The notes under the pieces are model-generated. The model saw only the letters and a program-made list of their open reading frames with translations, was not told where the DNA came from and ran no database searches. From positions 1 to 54,145 of the forward strand of contig NZ_WUEI01000025.1 of assembly GCF_012911025.1 (NCBI RefSeq): 54,145 nt of DNA, read 5' to 3'. This document shows, piece after piece, positions 18,664-27,602 of this stretch. The position numbers and the translations under genes are program-made. This DNA is from Azoarcus sp. TTM-91 (lineage in GTDB: Bacteria > Pseudomonadota > Gammaproteobacteria > Burkholderiales > Rhodocyclaceae). The stretch's first letter is position 1. The number at the start of each line of letters is the position of its first letter.

Positions 18664-18678
18664 TGGTAATAATTCTCA
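18664..18678 (+). promoter_or_regulatory. Fur box upstream of the FecI-like sigma gene
   Basis: TGGTAAT-A-ATTCTCA matches the 7-1-7 Fur consensus TGATAAT-n-ATTATCA at 12 of 14 positions. It lies about 50-65 bases before the sigma-factor start, where FecI-type genes usually carry their iron-responsive operator. This AT-rich patch stands out from its surroundings. Confidence 0.8.
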
Positions 18679-18729
18679 TTAAATACGCCCCTGCGGCAGC
18701 CCCGCTCCGCCAGTCCGGAACCCTAGCGT

Positions 18730-19362
18730 TTGCCCGTCGCCACTTCCCCCCTCTCCTGCAGCGCCAGCAGCCCGGCCCCCAAAGGCAGCCGCTTGCTGGC
18801 GGCCATCGTCCGCCACTACGACGATCTGGTTAACCATGTCCGTCAGCACATCGGTCGCCGCGGCGGCGACCGGGCCGAAGCCCAGGATGTGGTGCACGAT
18901 GTCTGCGTGGAGTTGATCGAACGGCCGCCCGAGGGCGAGATCCGGGTACCGCTGGCTTTTCTGCGGGAGATTGCCTCCCGCCGCGCCATCGACCGCTATC
19001 GCAGCGAAGCCGCCCAACGGCAGTGGCTGGAGCATGCGGCGGAACTGCCGGAGTGTGCCGACCCCTCGCCCTTCGGCCGCGACCCGGCGCTGCTCTTCGC
19101 CGGCCGCGAGCGCCTGGCCTGTCTGGCCAGCGCCATCGAGGCGCTGCCGCCGCGCTGCCGCGACGTCTTCGTGATGCACAAGATCCACCAGCTGGAACAG
19201 GCCGAAGTAGCCGATCAGCTCGGCATTTCGCTGAAGACGGTGGAGAAGCACCTGCGCCTGGGCATGACAGCCTGCCGCCTTGCCCTGGACGATACAATCG
19301 CGGCCTCCTCCACGCCGCCACGTCCCGCGCCCTCGCCCCGCAATGCCCACGCACCGAGCTGA
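18730..19362 (+). CDS. FecI-type ECF RNA polymerase sigma factor
   Basis: About 210 residues, an extracytoplasmic-function sigma factor that directs transcription of the following TonB-receptor operon. Region 2 runs from DDLVNHVRQHIGRRGG through AEAQDVVHDVCVELIE to AFLREIASRRAIDRYR. Region 4 contains the helix-turn-helix near QAEVADQLGISLKTVEKHLR. The start is uncertain: the frame opens with TTG at 18730, another TTG lies at 18793, and no strong ribosome site was seen for either; homologues would begin close to LLAAIVRHYDDL. It is preceded by a Fur box and overlaps fecR by 20 bases, so iron starvation and surface signalling both control it. Confidence 0.92.
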   Translation: MPVATSPLSCSASSPAPKGSRLLAAIVRHYDDLVNHVRQHIGRRGGDRAEAQDVVHDVCVELIERPPEGEIRVPLAFLREIASRRAIDRYRSEAAQRQWLEHAAELPECADPSPFGRDPALLFAGRERLACLASAIEALPPRCRDVFVMHKIHQLEQAEVADQLGISLKTVEKHLRLGMTACRLALDDTIAASSTPPRPAPSPRNAHAPS

Positions 19363-20203
19363 CTCCCGCCCACCCTCCGGCGATACGCAAGCCCCCGCCA
19401 CAGCCCTGGACGAGTTGCTGAGCGATGAGCGGGAAGCGCTGAAGCAGCTCTTTCCGCTGCCCGGCGGCGCCTCACAGGCGCGGAAGAAGCCCAGGCGGAA
19501 GGAGCAAGTAGCAGCGGCCATCGGCGGCAGCCTGCTGCTGGCGGTGCTGGCCGTACTCGACCCGCCCTACGCCGAGGAGCGCTTCCAGACCGCCGTCGGC
19601 GAGCAACGCACAGTAACGCTGGCGGACGGCAGCCGGATCACGCTGGACACCGCCAGCGCGCTGCGCGTGTCCTGGCATCTGCGCAGCCGCCGCAGCGTGC
19701 TGGAGCAAGGCCGCGCCTCCTTCGCCATCGCCCCCATGGTCATCCGCCCCTTCGAGGTGGATGCAGGCCGCTTCAGCGTGCAGGTGGTTGGCACCATTTT
19801 CGACGTGGTGCGCAGCCCGGAGCAATCCAGCGTCACCCTGAGCGAGGGCGCCGTCCAGGTGACATCCATCGACGGCGGTACAAGCCGGCTGGCACCTGGC
19901 CAGCGCCTGTCCGCCCGCAACGGAAGCGCCGCACAGACGGGCCAGGTGGATCTGGAACGTGAAAGCGCCTGGCGGGAAGGCCGGCTGGTGTTCGACCACA
20001 CCCCGCTCGGCGAAGCCCTGGCCGAGATCGCCCGCTACCGCAGCCAGCCGGTGCGGCTGCATGGCGAGCACCTAGCTGCCCTGGAGGTTTCCGGCGTGTT
20101 CGACACCGCCAATACTGATCAGGCGCTCTCCCTGCTGCCGCGCATCCTGCCCGTGCGGGTAAGCCCGCAGGCCGACGGCAGCGTGGATATCAGCCCGCGC
20201 TGA
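19343..20203 (+). CDS. FecR-family sigma regulator
   Basis: 286-residue inner-membrane regulator that passes the receptor's signal to the FecI-like sigma factor. A single TM segment lies near residues 55-72 (VAAAIGGSLLLAVLAVL). The FecR domain follows (VGEQRTVTLADGSRITLDTA), then the STN-like C-terminal region (LVFDHTPLGEALAEIARYRS). The start ATG lies inside the end of the sigma gene. The cytoplasmic N-terminus (about 50 residues) is short and lacks an obvious tryptophan motif of the usual DUF4880 anti-sigma segment, so binding to the sigma factor may differ from E. coli FecR. Confidence 0.93.
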   Translation: MPTHRADSRPPSGDTQAPATALDELLSDEREALKQLFPLPGGASQARKKPRRKEQVAAAIGGSLLLAVLAVLDPPYAEERFQTAVGEQRTVTLADGSRITLDTASALRVSWHLRSRRSVLEQGRASFAIAPMVIRPFEVDAGRFSVQVVGTIFDVVRSPEQSSVTLSEGAVQVTSIDGGTSRLAPGQRLSARNGSAAQTGQVDLERESAWREGRLVFDHTPLGEALAEIARYRSQPVRLHGEHLAALEVSGVFDTANTDQALSLLPRILPVRVSPQADGSVDISPR

Positions 20204-20253
20204 ATTTTTTTGCCGGGAGAGGTAGGGTTGGGCGCAACGGCGCTCGACATGGT

Positions 20254-20276
20254 CCTTGAAGTCCTCACTTTCAAGG
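20254..20276 (+). promoter_or_regulatory. Hairpin covering the ribosome-binding site of the TonB receptor gene
   Basis: CCTTGAA (20254-20260) pairs perfectly with TTCAAGG (20270-20276) over a 9-base loop. The 3' arm ends in AAGG, the start of the Shine-Dalgarno AAGGAA that lies about 6 bases ahead of the GTG start. Folding would hide part of the ribosome-binding site. Confidence 0.5.
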
Positions 20277-20283
20277 AAAACCC

Positions 20284-22686
20284 GTGGCTCGCTCCTCCTC
20301 TCTCCTGCCCCGCGCCGCCCTGCGCCTGTCCACGCTGGCCGCAGGCGTGCTGCTCGCCTGCGCCGCCCACGCGCAAACCGCCTCCGTCCGTTTCGACCAG
20401 GCAGCCGAGCCGCTGGACCGCGCCCTGAACGAAGCCGCCCGCCGCGCCGGCGTGCAGGTCTTCTTCGCCTCCAACATCACCGCCGGTCGCCGCGCACCGG
20501 CGCTGCGCGGCGACTACACCCCACGCGAAGCGCTGGAACGCCTGCTCGCCGGCAGCGGCCTGCGCCTGCAGGCCCGGGATGAGCGCACCTTCACCGTTGA
20601 AAGCGCGCCCAGCGCCAGCAACGGCGCTACCGAACTCGCCACCGTCACGGTGAACGCCAGCGCCGACGCCTCCGCCGCCGGCTTGCCACCCAATTTCGCC
20701 GGCAACCAAGTCGCGCGCGGCGGCCGCATCGGCCTGCTGGGCAACCGCGACATCATGGAAACGCCCTTCAACACCACCGCCTACACCGCCGAGCTGATCC
20801 AGGACCAGCAGGCGAGAAGCGTTGGCGACGTGCTGCTCAACGATCCCTCGGTCCGCGCAGCCCGGGGCTTCGGCAACTTCCAGGAGCTGTACGTGATCCG
20901 CGGCTTCCCCGTTTACTCCGATGACATGATGTACAACGGTCTCTATGGCGTGCTGCCGCGCCAGTACGTGGCCACCGAATTCGTCGAGCGGGTGGAAGTC
21001 TTCCGTGGCGCCAACACCTTCCTCAACGGCGCGGCCCCCGGTAACAGCGGCGTCGGCGGCGCGATCAATCTGCTGCCCAAGCGCGCGCCCAACGACCCGC
21101 TGACCCAGGTCACCGTCGGTGTCGAAAGCGGCGGCCAGGCTTACGTCTCGACTGACATCGCCCGCCGCTTCGGCCCGGAAAACCGGCTGGGCGTGCGCCT
21201 CAACGCCGCCAAGCGCGACGGCGACACAGGCGTGCACAAGGAAAGCCGGGAACTGGATATGTTCTCCATCGGTATCGACTACCGCGGCAACGACTTCCGC
21301 CTCTCCGCAGACGTCGGCCACCAGTACCAGCGCCTGGATGATCCCCGCCCCAGCGTCACGCCCAACGGCGGCATTCCCCGCGTGCCTGATGCCGAGGACA
21401 ACTACGCCCAGCCCTGGACCTACTCTGAAGAACGCCAGACCTTCGGCACCTTCCGCGCCGAGTTCGACCTATCGAGCAGTGTGACTGCCTGGCTGGCCGC
21501 CGGCATGCGTGAAGGCCGGGAAGAAAACTCGCTGGCGAACCCCCGGGCCACCGCCAACGGCAATACTACGGCGTCCCGTTTCGATAACGTCCGTAAAGAG
21601 ATCGCCCACACGGGTGAGTTCGGCATGCGGGGCACCGCAAGAACCGGCGAGGTCTCACACACCTGGGCAGCCTCGGCCTCCCATTTCAGCCTGGATCTCA
21701 GCAATGCCTTCGCCTCCGGAGGCTCCTTGCCCAGTGATCTTTACCATCCGGTCGACTCCCCCAAGCCAATCGTCCCCATCACCATGGATATGTCGTCGCC
21801 CCGCACCACCGACCGGACCATCACCAGCGGCGTCTCCATTGCCGACACCCTGGGCTTTCTGAACGACTCACTGCTTCTAACTCTGGGCGTCCGCCATCAG
21901 ACCATCCAGACCAAGGCCTACAGCTCCGCCACTGGAGCCCGCACGAGCACTTTCGAAAAGAGCAAGGTTCTGCCCATGGTCGGCGCGGTGTACAAGCTGA
22001 ATCCGCAGTTTTCCGCCTATGCAAACTACATCGAAGGCCTGCAGAAAGGACCTCAGGCCGGCACCTCCAGCGCGACACCCGGCCGCCAGCTTCCGCCCTA
22101 CCGCTCGAAACAAGGTGAAGTGGGTCTGAAGTACGACGGCGGCAAGCTGGGTGGCGCCATATCGCTATTCCAGACGGCTCGCCCCTTCGGCGCAGATAAA
22201 GACGGCGAGTTCAAGGAGGCAGGCGAGCAGCTCAACCGAGGCCTGGAACTCACCGCTTATGGCGAGCCGGTCAGCGGCGTGCGGGTGCTCGGCGGTGCCA
22301 CCTTCATTTACTCGGAGCAGACCAAGACCGACAAGGGTCAGTACGACGGCAAACACGCGGTCGGCGTGCCTGCTACCCAATTGAACCTGGGAGCCGAGTG
22401 GGACATTCCTGGTATATCCGGCTTGTCGCTCAACGCCCGCGTCATCCATACCTCGTCCCAGTACGCCAGCGCGGACAACACGCTGAAGATCCCGTCCTGG
22501 ACACGTTACGACCTCGGCGCCCGCTACCTGACCACCCTGGGCGGCCAGGTGGTCACCTTGCGCGCCCGCGTGGACAACGTCACCAACAAGGCGTACTGGG
22601 CCTCCACCGGCGGCTATCCCGGCGCCAACTACCTGGTGCAGGGCGCGCCGCGCACCTTCGTGCTCAGCGCCACTGTCGACTTCTGA
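20284..22686 (+). CDS. TonB-dependent siderophore receptor with STN signalling domain
   Basis: 800-residue outer-membrane transducer receptor. A signal peptide (about 1-30, ending AAHAQ) is followed by an STN domain at about 32-106 (RALNEAARRAGVQVFF) and a TonB-box-like ELATVTV near 117-123. The plug contains DVLLNDPSVRAARGFGNFQ and VERVEVFRGANTFLNG, and the barrel ends in the canonical SATVDF. The GTG start is favoured by AAGGAA 6 bases upstream and by the signal peptide beginning at once. It forms a sigma-FecR-receptor signalling trio with the two preceding genes and overlaps the PepSY gene by one base. Ligand unknown. Confidence 0.94.
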   Translation: MARSSSLLPRAALRLSTLAAGVLLACAAHAQTASVRFDQAAEPLDRALNEAARRAGVQVFFASNITAGRRAPALRGDYTPREALERLLAGSGLRLQARDERTFTVESAPSASNGATELATVTVNASADASAAGLPPNFAGNQVARGGRIGLLGNRDIMETPFNTTAYTAELIQDQQARSVGDVLLNDPSVRAARGFGNFQELYVIRGFPVYSDDMMYNGLYGVLPRQYVATEFVERVEVFRGANTFLNGAAPGNSGVGGAINLLPKRAPNDPLTQVTVGVESGGQAYVSTDIARRFGPENRLGVRLNAAKRDGDTGVHKESRELDMFSIGIDYRGNDFRLSADVGHQYQRLDDPRPSVTPNGGIPRVPDAEDNYAQPWTYSEERQTFGTFRAEFDLSSSVTAWLAAGMREGREENSLANPRATANGNTTASRFDNVRKEIAHTGEFGMRGTARTGEVSHTWAASASHFSLDLSNAFASGGSLPSDLYHPVDSPKPIVPITMDMSSPRTTDRTITSGVSIADTLGFLNDSLLLTLGVRHQTIQTKAYSSATGARTSTFEKSKVLPMVGAVYKLNPQFSAYANYIEGLQKGPQAGTSSATPGRQLPPYRSKQGEVGLKYDGGKLGGAISLFQTARPFGADKDGEFKEAGEQLNRGLELTAYGEPVSGVRVLGGATFIYSEQTKTDKGQYDGKHAVGVPATQLNLGAEWDIPGISGLSLNARVIHTSSQYASADNTLKIPSWTRYDLGARYLTTLGGQVVTLRARVDNVTNKAYWASTGGYPGANYLVQGAPRTFVLSATVDF

Positions 22687-23813
22687 TGACGGCCGCTGCG
22701 ATGCGGCGGTGGGGCTGGATCCACAAGTGGTCCAGCCTCATCTGCACGCTTTTCATGTTGTTACTCTGTGTGACCGGCCTGCCGCTGATCTTCTCGCATG
22801 AGATCGATCACCTGGCCGGCGACGGCATCCACGCGCCGGAAATGCCGGCTGGCACGCCGCGGGCAAGCCTGGACGCGGTGGCGCAGGCTGCCGTCGCCCA
22901 CTACCCCGGCCTGGTGCCGCTCTACTTCTTCGCCGAGGAGGACGACCCGAACCAGTGGTACGTCAAGCTCGACACCCGGGTGGATACCGACGAGAGCGCC
23001 TCCCGCCTGGTGCTGGTCGATGCCCGTACCGCCGAAGTGCTGGGCGAGCCGCAGTTCGACTCGGGCTTCATGAGCGTGATGTACCGGCTGCATGTGGACA
23101 TGTACGCCGGCCTGCCGGGCAAGCTCTTCCTCGGCGCCATGGGGCTGCTACTGGTGATCGCCATCGTCTCCGGCGTGGTGCTGTACGCGCCCTTCATGCG
23201 CAAGCTGGACTTCGGCACGGTACGGCGCCAGCGCGCCACCCGCACCCGCTGGCTGGACCTGCACAACCTGCTGGGCATCGTCACCGTGGTGTGGGCGCTG
23301 GTGGTGGGCTTCACCGGCGTGGTGAACACCTGGGCGGAACTCATCTTCAAAGCCTGGCAGGCCGAGCAAGTGGCTGCGCTGCAAGCGGGTGCGACCCACA
23401 CCGTGCTGGCGGCGGATGCCGCCGGCGGAGCGGCCGCCGACGGCAGCGTGCAGCGGGCGATGGAGCGTGCATTGCTGGCCGCGCCGGGCATGAAGGTCGG
23501 CATGATCGCCTTCCCCGGCACCCTGCGCAGCACGCCCACCCACCACGCGGTACTGCTGAGCGGCGACACTCCGCTCACCGCCCGGCTGACCCAGGCGCTG
23601 CTGGTGGATGCTGACAACGGCGAGGTGCTGGAAGCCAGCGGCCGACCCTGGTACGTCACCGTGCTGCAACTCTCCGAGCCGCTGCACTTCGGCGACTATG
23701 GCGCGCTGCCACTGAAGGTGCTGTGGGCGGTGCTGGACCTCATCACCATCGTCGTGCTCGGCAGCGGCTTCTACCTGTGGTGGCGCCGCGGCGGCCAGGA
23801 GGCGAAGCCATGA
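22686..23813 (+). CDS. PepSY-associated TM-helix membrane protein (putative ferric-siderophore reductase type)
   Basis: 375-residue inner-membrane protein of the PepSY-TM family. Four main TM regions are visible: SLICTLFMLLLCVTGLPLIF near the start, GAMGLLLVIAIVSGVVLYAP, IVTVVWALVVGFTGVVNTW, and VLDLITIVVLGSGFYLWWRR at the end, with PepSY-like periplasmic segments between. Relatives next to TonB receptors are thought to reduce or release iron from ferric siderophores after import (the FoxB/FiuB-type role). Histidines in TM contexts (WIHKWSS, RLHVDMYAG, DLHNLLG) fit heme or metal binding. The TGATG junction with the receptor and the ATGA overlap with the next gene imply translational coupling. 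Confidence 0.9.
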   Translation: MTAAAMRRWGWIHKWSSLICTLFMLLLCVTGLPLIFSHEIDHLAGDGIHAPEMPAGTPRASLDAVAQAAVAHYPGLVPLYFFAEEDDPNQWYVKLDTRVDTDESASRLVLVDARTAEVLGEPQFDSGFMSVMYRLHVDMYAGLPGKLFLGAMGLLLVIAIVSGVVLYAPFMRKLDFGTVRRQRATRTRWLDLHNLLGIVTVVWALVVGFTGVVNTWAELIFKAWQAEQVAALQAGATHTVLAADAAGGAAADGSVQRAMERALLAAPGMKVGMIAFPGTLRSTPTHHAVLLSGDTPLTARLTQALLVDADNGEVLEASGRPWYVTVLQLSEPLHFGDYGALPLKVLWAVLDLITIVVLGSGFYLWWRRGGQEAKP

Positions 23814-23971
23814 TGCGCATCTGGGCATGGCCTTCGGTGCTAGCTTTGCTGACGGCCGGCGGGTTGGTTGCGGGGCTGGTGTCGGACGGACTGGGCGACG
23901 TCGCCGCCTGGATCGGACTGGGCATTCCGGTCGCCACCGGCCTCTGGTACTCGCTGCGGCGAGGCGACTGA
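23810..23971 (+). CDS. 53-residue membrane protein of the iron-uptake operon
   Basis: Small protein with two hydrophobic stretches (SVLALLTAGGLVAGLVSDGL; VAAWIGLGIPVATGLWYSL), predicted to be an inner-membrane hairpin. Its ATG overlaps the PepSY stop by 4 bases, which strongly suggests it is translated. Short proteins of this shape often follow PepSY genes in betaproteobacterial siderophore operons and may be an accessory subunit; the function is unknown. Confidence 0.8.
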   Translation: MMRIWAWPSVLALLTAGGLVAGLVSDGLGDVAAWIGLGIPVATGLWYSLRRGD

Positions 23972-24081
23972 ACCGGCGGCGGCTCCCGGCCGGGCTGCCT
24001 GAGCCCCAGGCAAGCGGGGCCGGCCAGCCGAACGCCTTCCCTCACCGCTTCCTGCGCCCAGCCGCGAACATCCCGCCGCAC

Positions 24082-24113
24082 AAAAAAAGAGCCCCGCACT
24101 GGGCGGGGCGACT
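24082..24113 (-). terminator. Intrinsic terminator downstream of ahpF
   Basis: Read on the minus strand, a GCCCCGC/GCGGGGC stem with a 4-base loop, partly extended by AGAG/CTCT pairing, is followed by seven T. It lies 65 bases beyond the ahpF stop. Confidence 0.85.
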
Positions 24114-24178
24114 CTCTGTTGTGGTTGGGGCTACGCTGGCTTTTCGTGGGCCCGTCTTCAGGCCCGGTGGTCAGAAGC

Positions 24179-25732
24179 TCAGGCCTCGACCGAAGTGCGG
24201 ATCAGATGATCGAAGGCGCTCAACGAAGCCTTCGCGCCCTCGCCCATGGCGATGATGATCTGCTTGTACGGCACCGTGGTGCAATCGCCAGCGGCGAACA
24301 CGCCCGGCACCGAAGTCTGGCCCTTGGCATCGACCACGATCTCGCCGAACTTCGACAGCTCCACCGTGCCCTTCAGGAAATCGGTGTTGGGCAGCAGGCC
24401 GATCTGGACGAAGATGCCTTCCAGGTCGATGCGCTTGCTCTCGCCCGACACGCGGTCTTTATAGACCAGGCCGTTCACTTTGTCGGAGCCGGTCACTTCC
24501 GTGGTCTGCGCGTTGGTCAGCACGGTGACGTTGGGCAGGCTGAAGAGCTTCTTCTGCAGCACCGCGTCCGCCCGCAGCTTGTCGGCGAACTCGAGCAGGG
24601 TCACATGGGCAACCACGCCGGCAAGGTCGATCGCGGCCTCGACGCCGGAGTTGCCGCCGCCCACCACTGCCACGCGCTTGCCCTTGAACAGCGGGCCATC
24701 GCAGTGCGGGCAGTAAGCCACGCCCTTGCCGCGGTATTCCTTCTCGCCGGGCACGTTCATCTCGCGCCAGCGCGCACCGGTCGCCAGGATCACCGTCTTC
24801 GCCTTCAGCGCGGCGCCGTTCTCCAGCTTCACCTCGGCCAGGTCACCCGGCACGATGGCGGCGACACGCTGCAGGTTCATCACGTCCACTTCGTACTGCT
24901 TCACATGCTCTTCCAGGCTGGCGACCAGCTTGGGGCCTTCGGTGTAGTTCACCGAGATGAAGTTCTCGATGCCCAGCGTATCCATCACCTGGCCGCCGAA
25001 GCGCTCGGCGACGATGCCGGTGCGGATGCCCTTGCGCGCGGCGTAGATTGCCGCCGCCGCGCCGGCCGGGCCACCGCCGACGACGAGCACATCGAAGGCT
25101 TCCTTGGCAGCCATCTTTTCCGCCGCGCGCTTGCTCGCGCCGGTGTCGATCTTGGCGAGGATCTCGCCCAGCTCCATGCGGCCCTGGCCGAAGTGCTCGC
25201 CATTAAGGAACACGGTGGGCACCGCCATGATCTGGCGCTGCTCGACCTCGCCCTGGAACAGCGCGCCATCGATCATGGTGTGGCGGATGTTGGGATTGAT
25301 CACCGCCATGAGGTTCAGCGCCTGCACCACTTCCGGGCAGTTGTGGCAGGACAGCGAGATGTAGGTCTCGAACTCGAACCTGCCTTCGAGGTTGCGGATC
25401 TGCTCGATGACGTCGGCCTCGGCCTTGGGCGGGTGGCCACCCACCTGCAGCAGGGCCAGGATCAGCGAGGTGAATTCATGGCCCATGGGCAGGCCGGCGA
25501 AGCGCACGCCGAGGTCGCCGCCCTTGCGGTTCAGGGAGAACGAGGGCTTGCGCTGGTCGTCGTCGCGGGACTCGGTCACCGTGATCTTGTCGGAAAGCTC
25601 GGCGAGGTCCTTCAACAGGCCCTGCATTTCACGAGACTTGTCGCCAGCGTCCAGCGACGCAACGATCTCGATCGGCTGCGTGACCTTCTCCAGGTAGGCT
25701 TTCAGTTGGGTCTTGATGTTGGCGTCCAGCAT
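24179..25732 (-). CDS. ahpF: Alkyl hydroperoxide reductase subunit F (NADH-dependent, flavoprotein)
   Basis: 517-residue flavoprotein that moves electrons from NADH to AhpC. The N-terminal double-thioredoxin domain carries the CxxC in [14 protein letters not shown]. The thioredoxin-reductase-like half has the FAD motif [20 protein letters not shown], the redox pair in [15 protein letters not shown], the NAD(P)H motif [19 protein letters not shown] and the C-terminal FAD motif [16 protein letters not shown]. The start at [15 protein letters not shown] matches the family. It lies downstream of ahpC with two hairpins in the gap, probably to set the AhpC:AhpF ratio. Confidence 0.97.
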   Translation of the reverse strand: MLDANIKTQLKAYLEKVTQPIEIVASLDAGDKSREMQGLLKDLAELSDKITVTESRDDDQRKPSFSLNRKGGDLGVRFAGLPMGHEFTSLILALLQVGGHPPKAEADVIEQIRNLEGRFEFETYISLSCHNCPEVVQALNLMAVINPNIRHTMIDGALFQGEVEQRQIMAVPTVFLNGEHFGQGRMELGEILAKIDTGASKRAAEKMAAKEAFDVLVVGGGPAGAAAAIYAARKGIRTGIVAERFGGQVMDTLGIENFISVNYTEGPKLVASLEEHVKQYEVDVMNLQRVAAIVPGDLAEVKLENGAALKAKTVILATGARWREMNVPGEKEYRGKGVAYCPHCDGPLFKGKRVAVVGGGNSGVEAAIDLAGVVAHVTLLEFADKLRADAVLQKKLFSLPNVTVLTNAQTTEVTGSDKVNGLVYKDRVSGESKRIDLEGIFVQIGLLPNTDFLKGTVELSKFGEIVVDAKGQTSVPGVFAAGDCTTVPYKQIIIAMGEGAKASLSAFDHLIRTSVEA

Positions 25733-25786
25733 GATGATTCCATCCGTGATGAATGCAGTACCCGCGGTAGCGGCGTACATAAAGCA

Positions 25787-25838
25787 CAGCCGGCTCGGGG
25801 CCGGCTGTTGATTCTGCTTCCCGGGCGGGTAGCCCGGG
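25787..25838 (-). promoter_or_regulatory. Two hairpins in the ahpC-ahpF gap
   Basis: CAGCCGG/CCGGCTG (25787-25793 and 25801-25807) and CCCGGGC/GCCCGGG (25820-25826 and 25832-25838) are perfect inverted repeats between ahpC and ahpF. Neither is followed by a strong T-run on the minus strand, so a partial terminator or an mRNA-stabilising 3' structure for ahpC is more likely than full termination. Confidence 0.6.
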
Positions 25839-25852
25839 AGGGCAGCAGCGGC

Positions 25853-26416
25853 TTAGATCTTGCCGACGAGGTCCAGCGAGGGAGCCAGGGTGGCTTCGCC
25901 TTCCTTCCACTTGGCGGGGCAGACTTCGCCCGGGTGAGAAGCCACGTACTGGGCAGCCTTCACCTTGCGCAGCAGTTCCTGGGCGTCGCGGCCGATGCCT
26001 TCGGCGGTCACTTCGACAGCCTGGACGATGCCGCTCGGATCGACGATGAAGGTGCCACGGTTGGCCAGGCCCTGGTTCTCGCGCAGCACTTCGAAGTTCT
26101 TGGACAGGGTCCACAGCGGGTCGCCGATCAGCGGGTACTGGATCTTGCGGATCGTGTCGGAGGTGTCGTGCCAGGCCTTGTGGGTGAAGTGGGTGTCGGT
26201 GGACACGCCGTAGATCTCCACGCCCAGCTTCTGGAATTCAGCGTAGTTGTCAGCCAGGTCGCCCAGCTCGGTCGGGCACACGAAGGTGAAGTCGGCCGGG
26301 TAGAAGAAGAACACGGCCCACTTGCCCTTCACATCAGCGTCGGACAGGTCGACGAACTTGCCATTGTGGTAGGCGGTCGCGCTGAAAGGCTTGATTTCGG
26401 TGTTGATCAAGGACAT
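25853..26416 (-). CDS. ahpC: Alkyl hydroperoxide reductase subunit C (typical 2-Cys peroxiredoxin)
   Basis: 187-residue AhpC-type peroxiredoxin that reduces hydrogen peroxide and organic hydroperoxides. Peroxidatic Cys47 lies in [17 protein letters not shown] and resolving Cys166 in [14 protein letters not shown]. Length and both motifs are those of the E. coli AhpC class. It is the first gene of ahpCF on the minus strand; a perfect palindrome lies about 90 bases upstream. Confidence 0.98.
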   Translation of the reverse strand: MSLINTEIKPFSATAYHNGKFVDLSDADVKGKWAVFFFYPADFTFVCPTELGDLADNYAEFQKLGVEIYGVSTDTHFTHKAWHDTSDTIRKIQYPLIGDPLWTLSKNFEVLRENQGLANRGTFIVDPSGIVQAVEVTAEGIGRDAQELLRKVKAAQYVASHPGEVCPAKWKEGEATLAPSLDLVGKI

Positions 26417-26505
26417 CTCGAATCTCCGTTATGTTGATGGAACGACGTGTTGCAGACTTCATGGGATGCAGTTTATGCCCGCGCCACGAATTGCTCTAAT
26501 TGATT

Positions 26506-26522
26506 ATCAGGATCGTCCTGAT
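26506..26522. promoter_or_regulatory. 17-bp perfect palindrome upstream of ahpC
   Basis: ATCAGGA-TCG-TCCTGAT is a perfect 7-3-7 inverted repeat in an AT-richer patch 90-106 bases ahead of the ahpC start. On the minus strand a CATAAA sequence that could serve as -10 box follows about 28 bases later, which would place the palindrome near -55. That is a normal position for a LysR-type activator such as OxyR. The sequence does not match the E. coli OxyR ATAG-N7-CTAT pattern, so the binding protein is unknown. Confidence 0.5.
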
Positions 26523-26647
26523 TGTTTCCGGTTATCGGCCGGCTCCGGCGAACAGGCCGTGTGACCTATTAGCGTAGTAGACGTTTCAGCAGCAAGCGTG
26601 TCCGCGGCGGGGCGCTCGGGGGCGGACATTCCATCCCCGCCCCCGCC

Positions 26648-27544
26648 TCAGTCGCCGGCCAGATGCCGCCGTACCGAAACTGCCGCGCCCAGCCAGCCCA
26701 GCAGCGCTGCGAAAGCCAGGATGGCCACTGCCTCGTGCGGCCCCGGCCCGGCCAGCGCGAACACCGCGCCATAGGTTTCGGCCAGCGCCGTCACCGGCCC
26801 CGCCAGCGCCCGCACGCCTAGCCACACCGTACCCAACGCCACCAGGCCGCCAAGCGCGCCCTGGAGAATGCCGAACCAGTAGAAGGGACGGCGGATGAAG
26901 GGGTCGGTGGCACCCAGCAGGCGGCTCACCTCGATCTCCGCCCGCTGCGTCAGGATCTGCAGGCGGATGGTGTTGAAGGTGACGATGACCAGCGCGAAGC
27001 CCAGCAGCCCGGCCAGCATCAGCACCGCCGATCGGCCCAGCCCCAATAACGCGTGCAGGCGCTTAACCCAGGCGGAGTCCAACTGCACATGCGCCACCTT
27101 GGGCCAGCCACGCATCTCGGTCGCCAGCCGCTCGAACACCGCCGGATCTTCGCTGCGCGGCGCGACGATGAAGGCATCCGGCAGCGGATTGGCGGTGAGG
27201 CCGCCGAGCACGTCGCCCAGGCCGCTGCGCTCCAGCTGATGCAGGGCGTCGTCACGGGAAACGAAGCGGAAACTGCCTAGCTCCGCATTGCCCTTGAGGC
27301 GGCGCTCGACCGCCGCCACGTCGGCCTGACCGGCATCGTTGGCGAGGAAGAGGCTGATCTCCGGCGTGCCGGACACGCCGCGCGCCAGCGTCGCCACATT
27401 GTCCAGCAGCAGATAGCCGCCCGCCGGCAGCGACAGCGCAATGCCGACCACCATCGCCGACAGCAGGGTGCCCAGCGGCTGCCCTGCCAGGCGGCGGAAG
27501 GCATCGGCGATGGCGCGGGCGTGCAGGTAGAGCCAGTTGCTCAC
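26648..27544 (-). CDS. ftsX: Cell division ABC permease FtsX
   Basis: 298-residue inner-membrane subunit of FtsEX, which links septal-ring assembly to peptidoglycan hydrolase activation. It has four TM helices: SAMVVGIALSLPAGGYLLLD, then after an extracellular domain of about 110 residues MLAGLLGFALVIVTFNTIRL, LQGALGGLVALGTVWLGV, and VAILAFAALLGWLGAAVSV at the end. The intracellular loop ILTQRAEIEVSRLLGATDPF is highly typical. The GTG start (SNWLYLHARAIADAF) is 58 bases beyond the ftsE stop. That gap is filled exactly by a 20-codon open frame, so the true N-terminus may differ (see the entry at 27541). Confidence 0.95.
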   Translation of the reverse strand: MSNWLYLHARAIADAFRRLAGQPLGTLLSAMVVGIALSLPAGGYLLLDNVATLARGVSGTPEISLFLANDAGQADVAAVERRLKGNAELGSFRFVSRDDALHQLERSGLGDVLGGLTANPLPDAFIVAPRSEDPAVFERLATEMRGWPKVAHVQLDSAWVKRLHALLGLGRSAVLMLAGLLGFALVIVTFNTIRLQILTQRAEIEVSRLLGATDPFIRRPFYWFGILQGALGGLVALGTVWLGVRALAGPVTALAETYGAVFALAGPGPHEAVAILAFAALLGWLGAAVSVRRHLAGD

Positions 27545-27602
27545 GGCGCGGCCTCCCGCGGCCCGGCAGGCGCGGCGCTGATCGGGAACGGGATGGCGAC
27601 CA

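Noticed and set aside
24119..26437. A 772-codon plus-strand open frame opposite ahpF and ahpC
   Set aside because: Antisense to two unmistakable genes; a by-product of GC-rich codon use.
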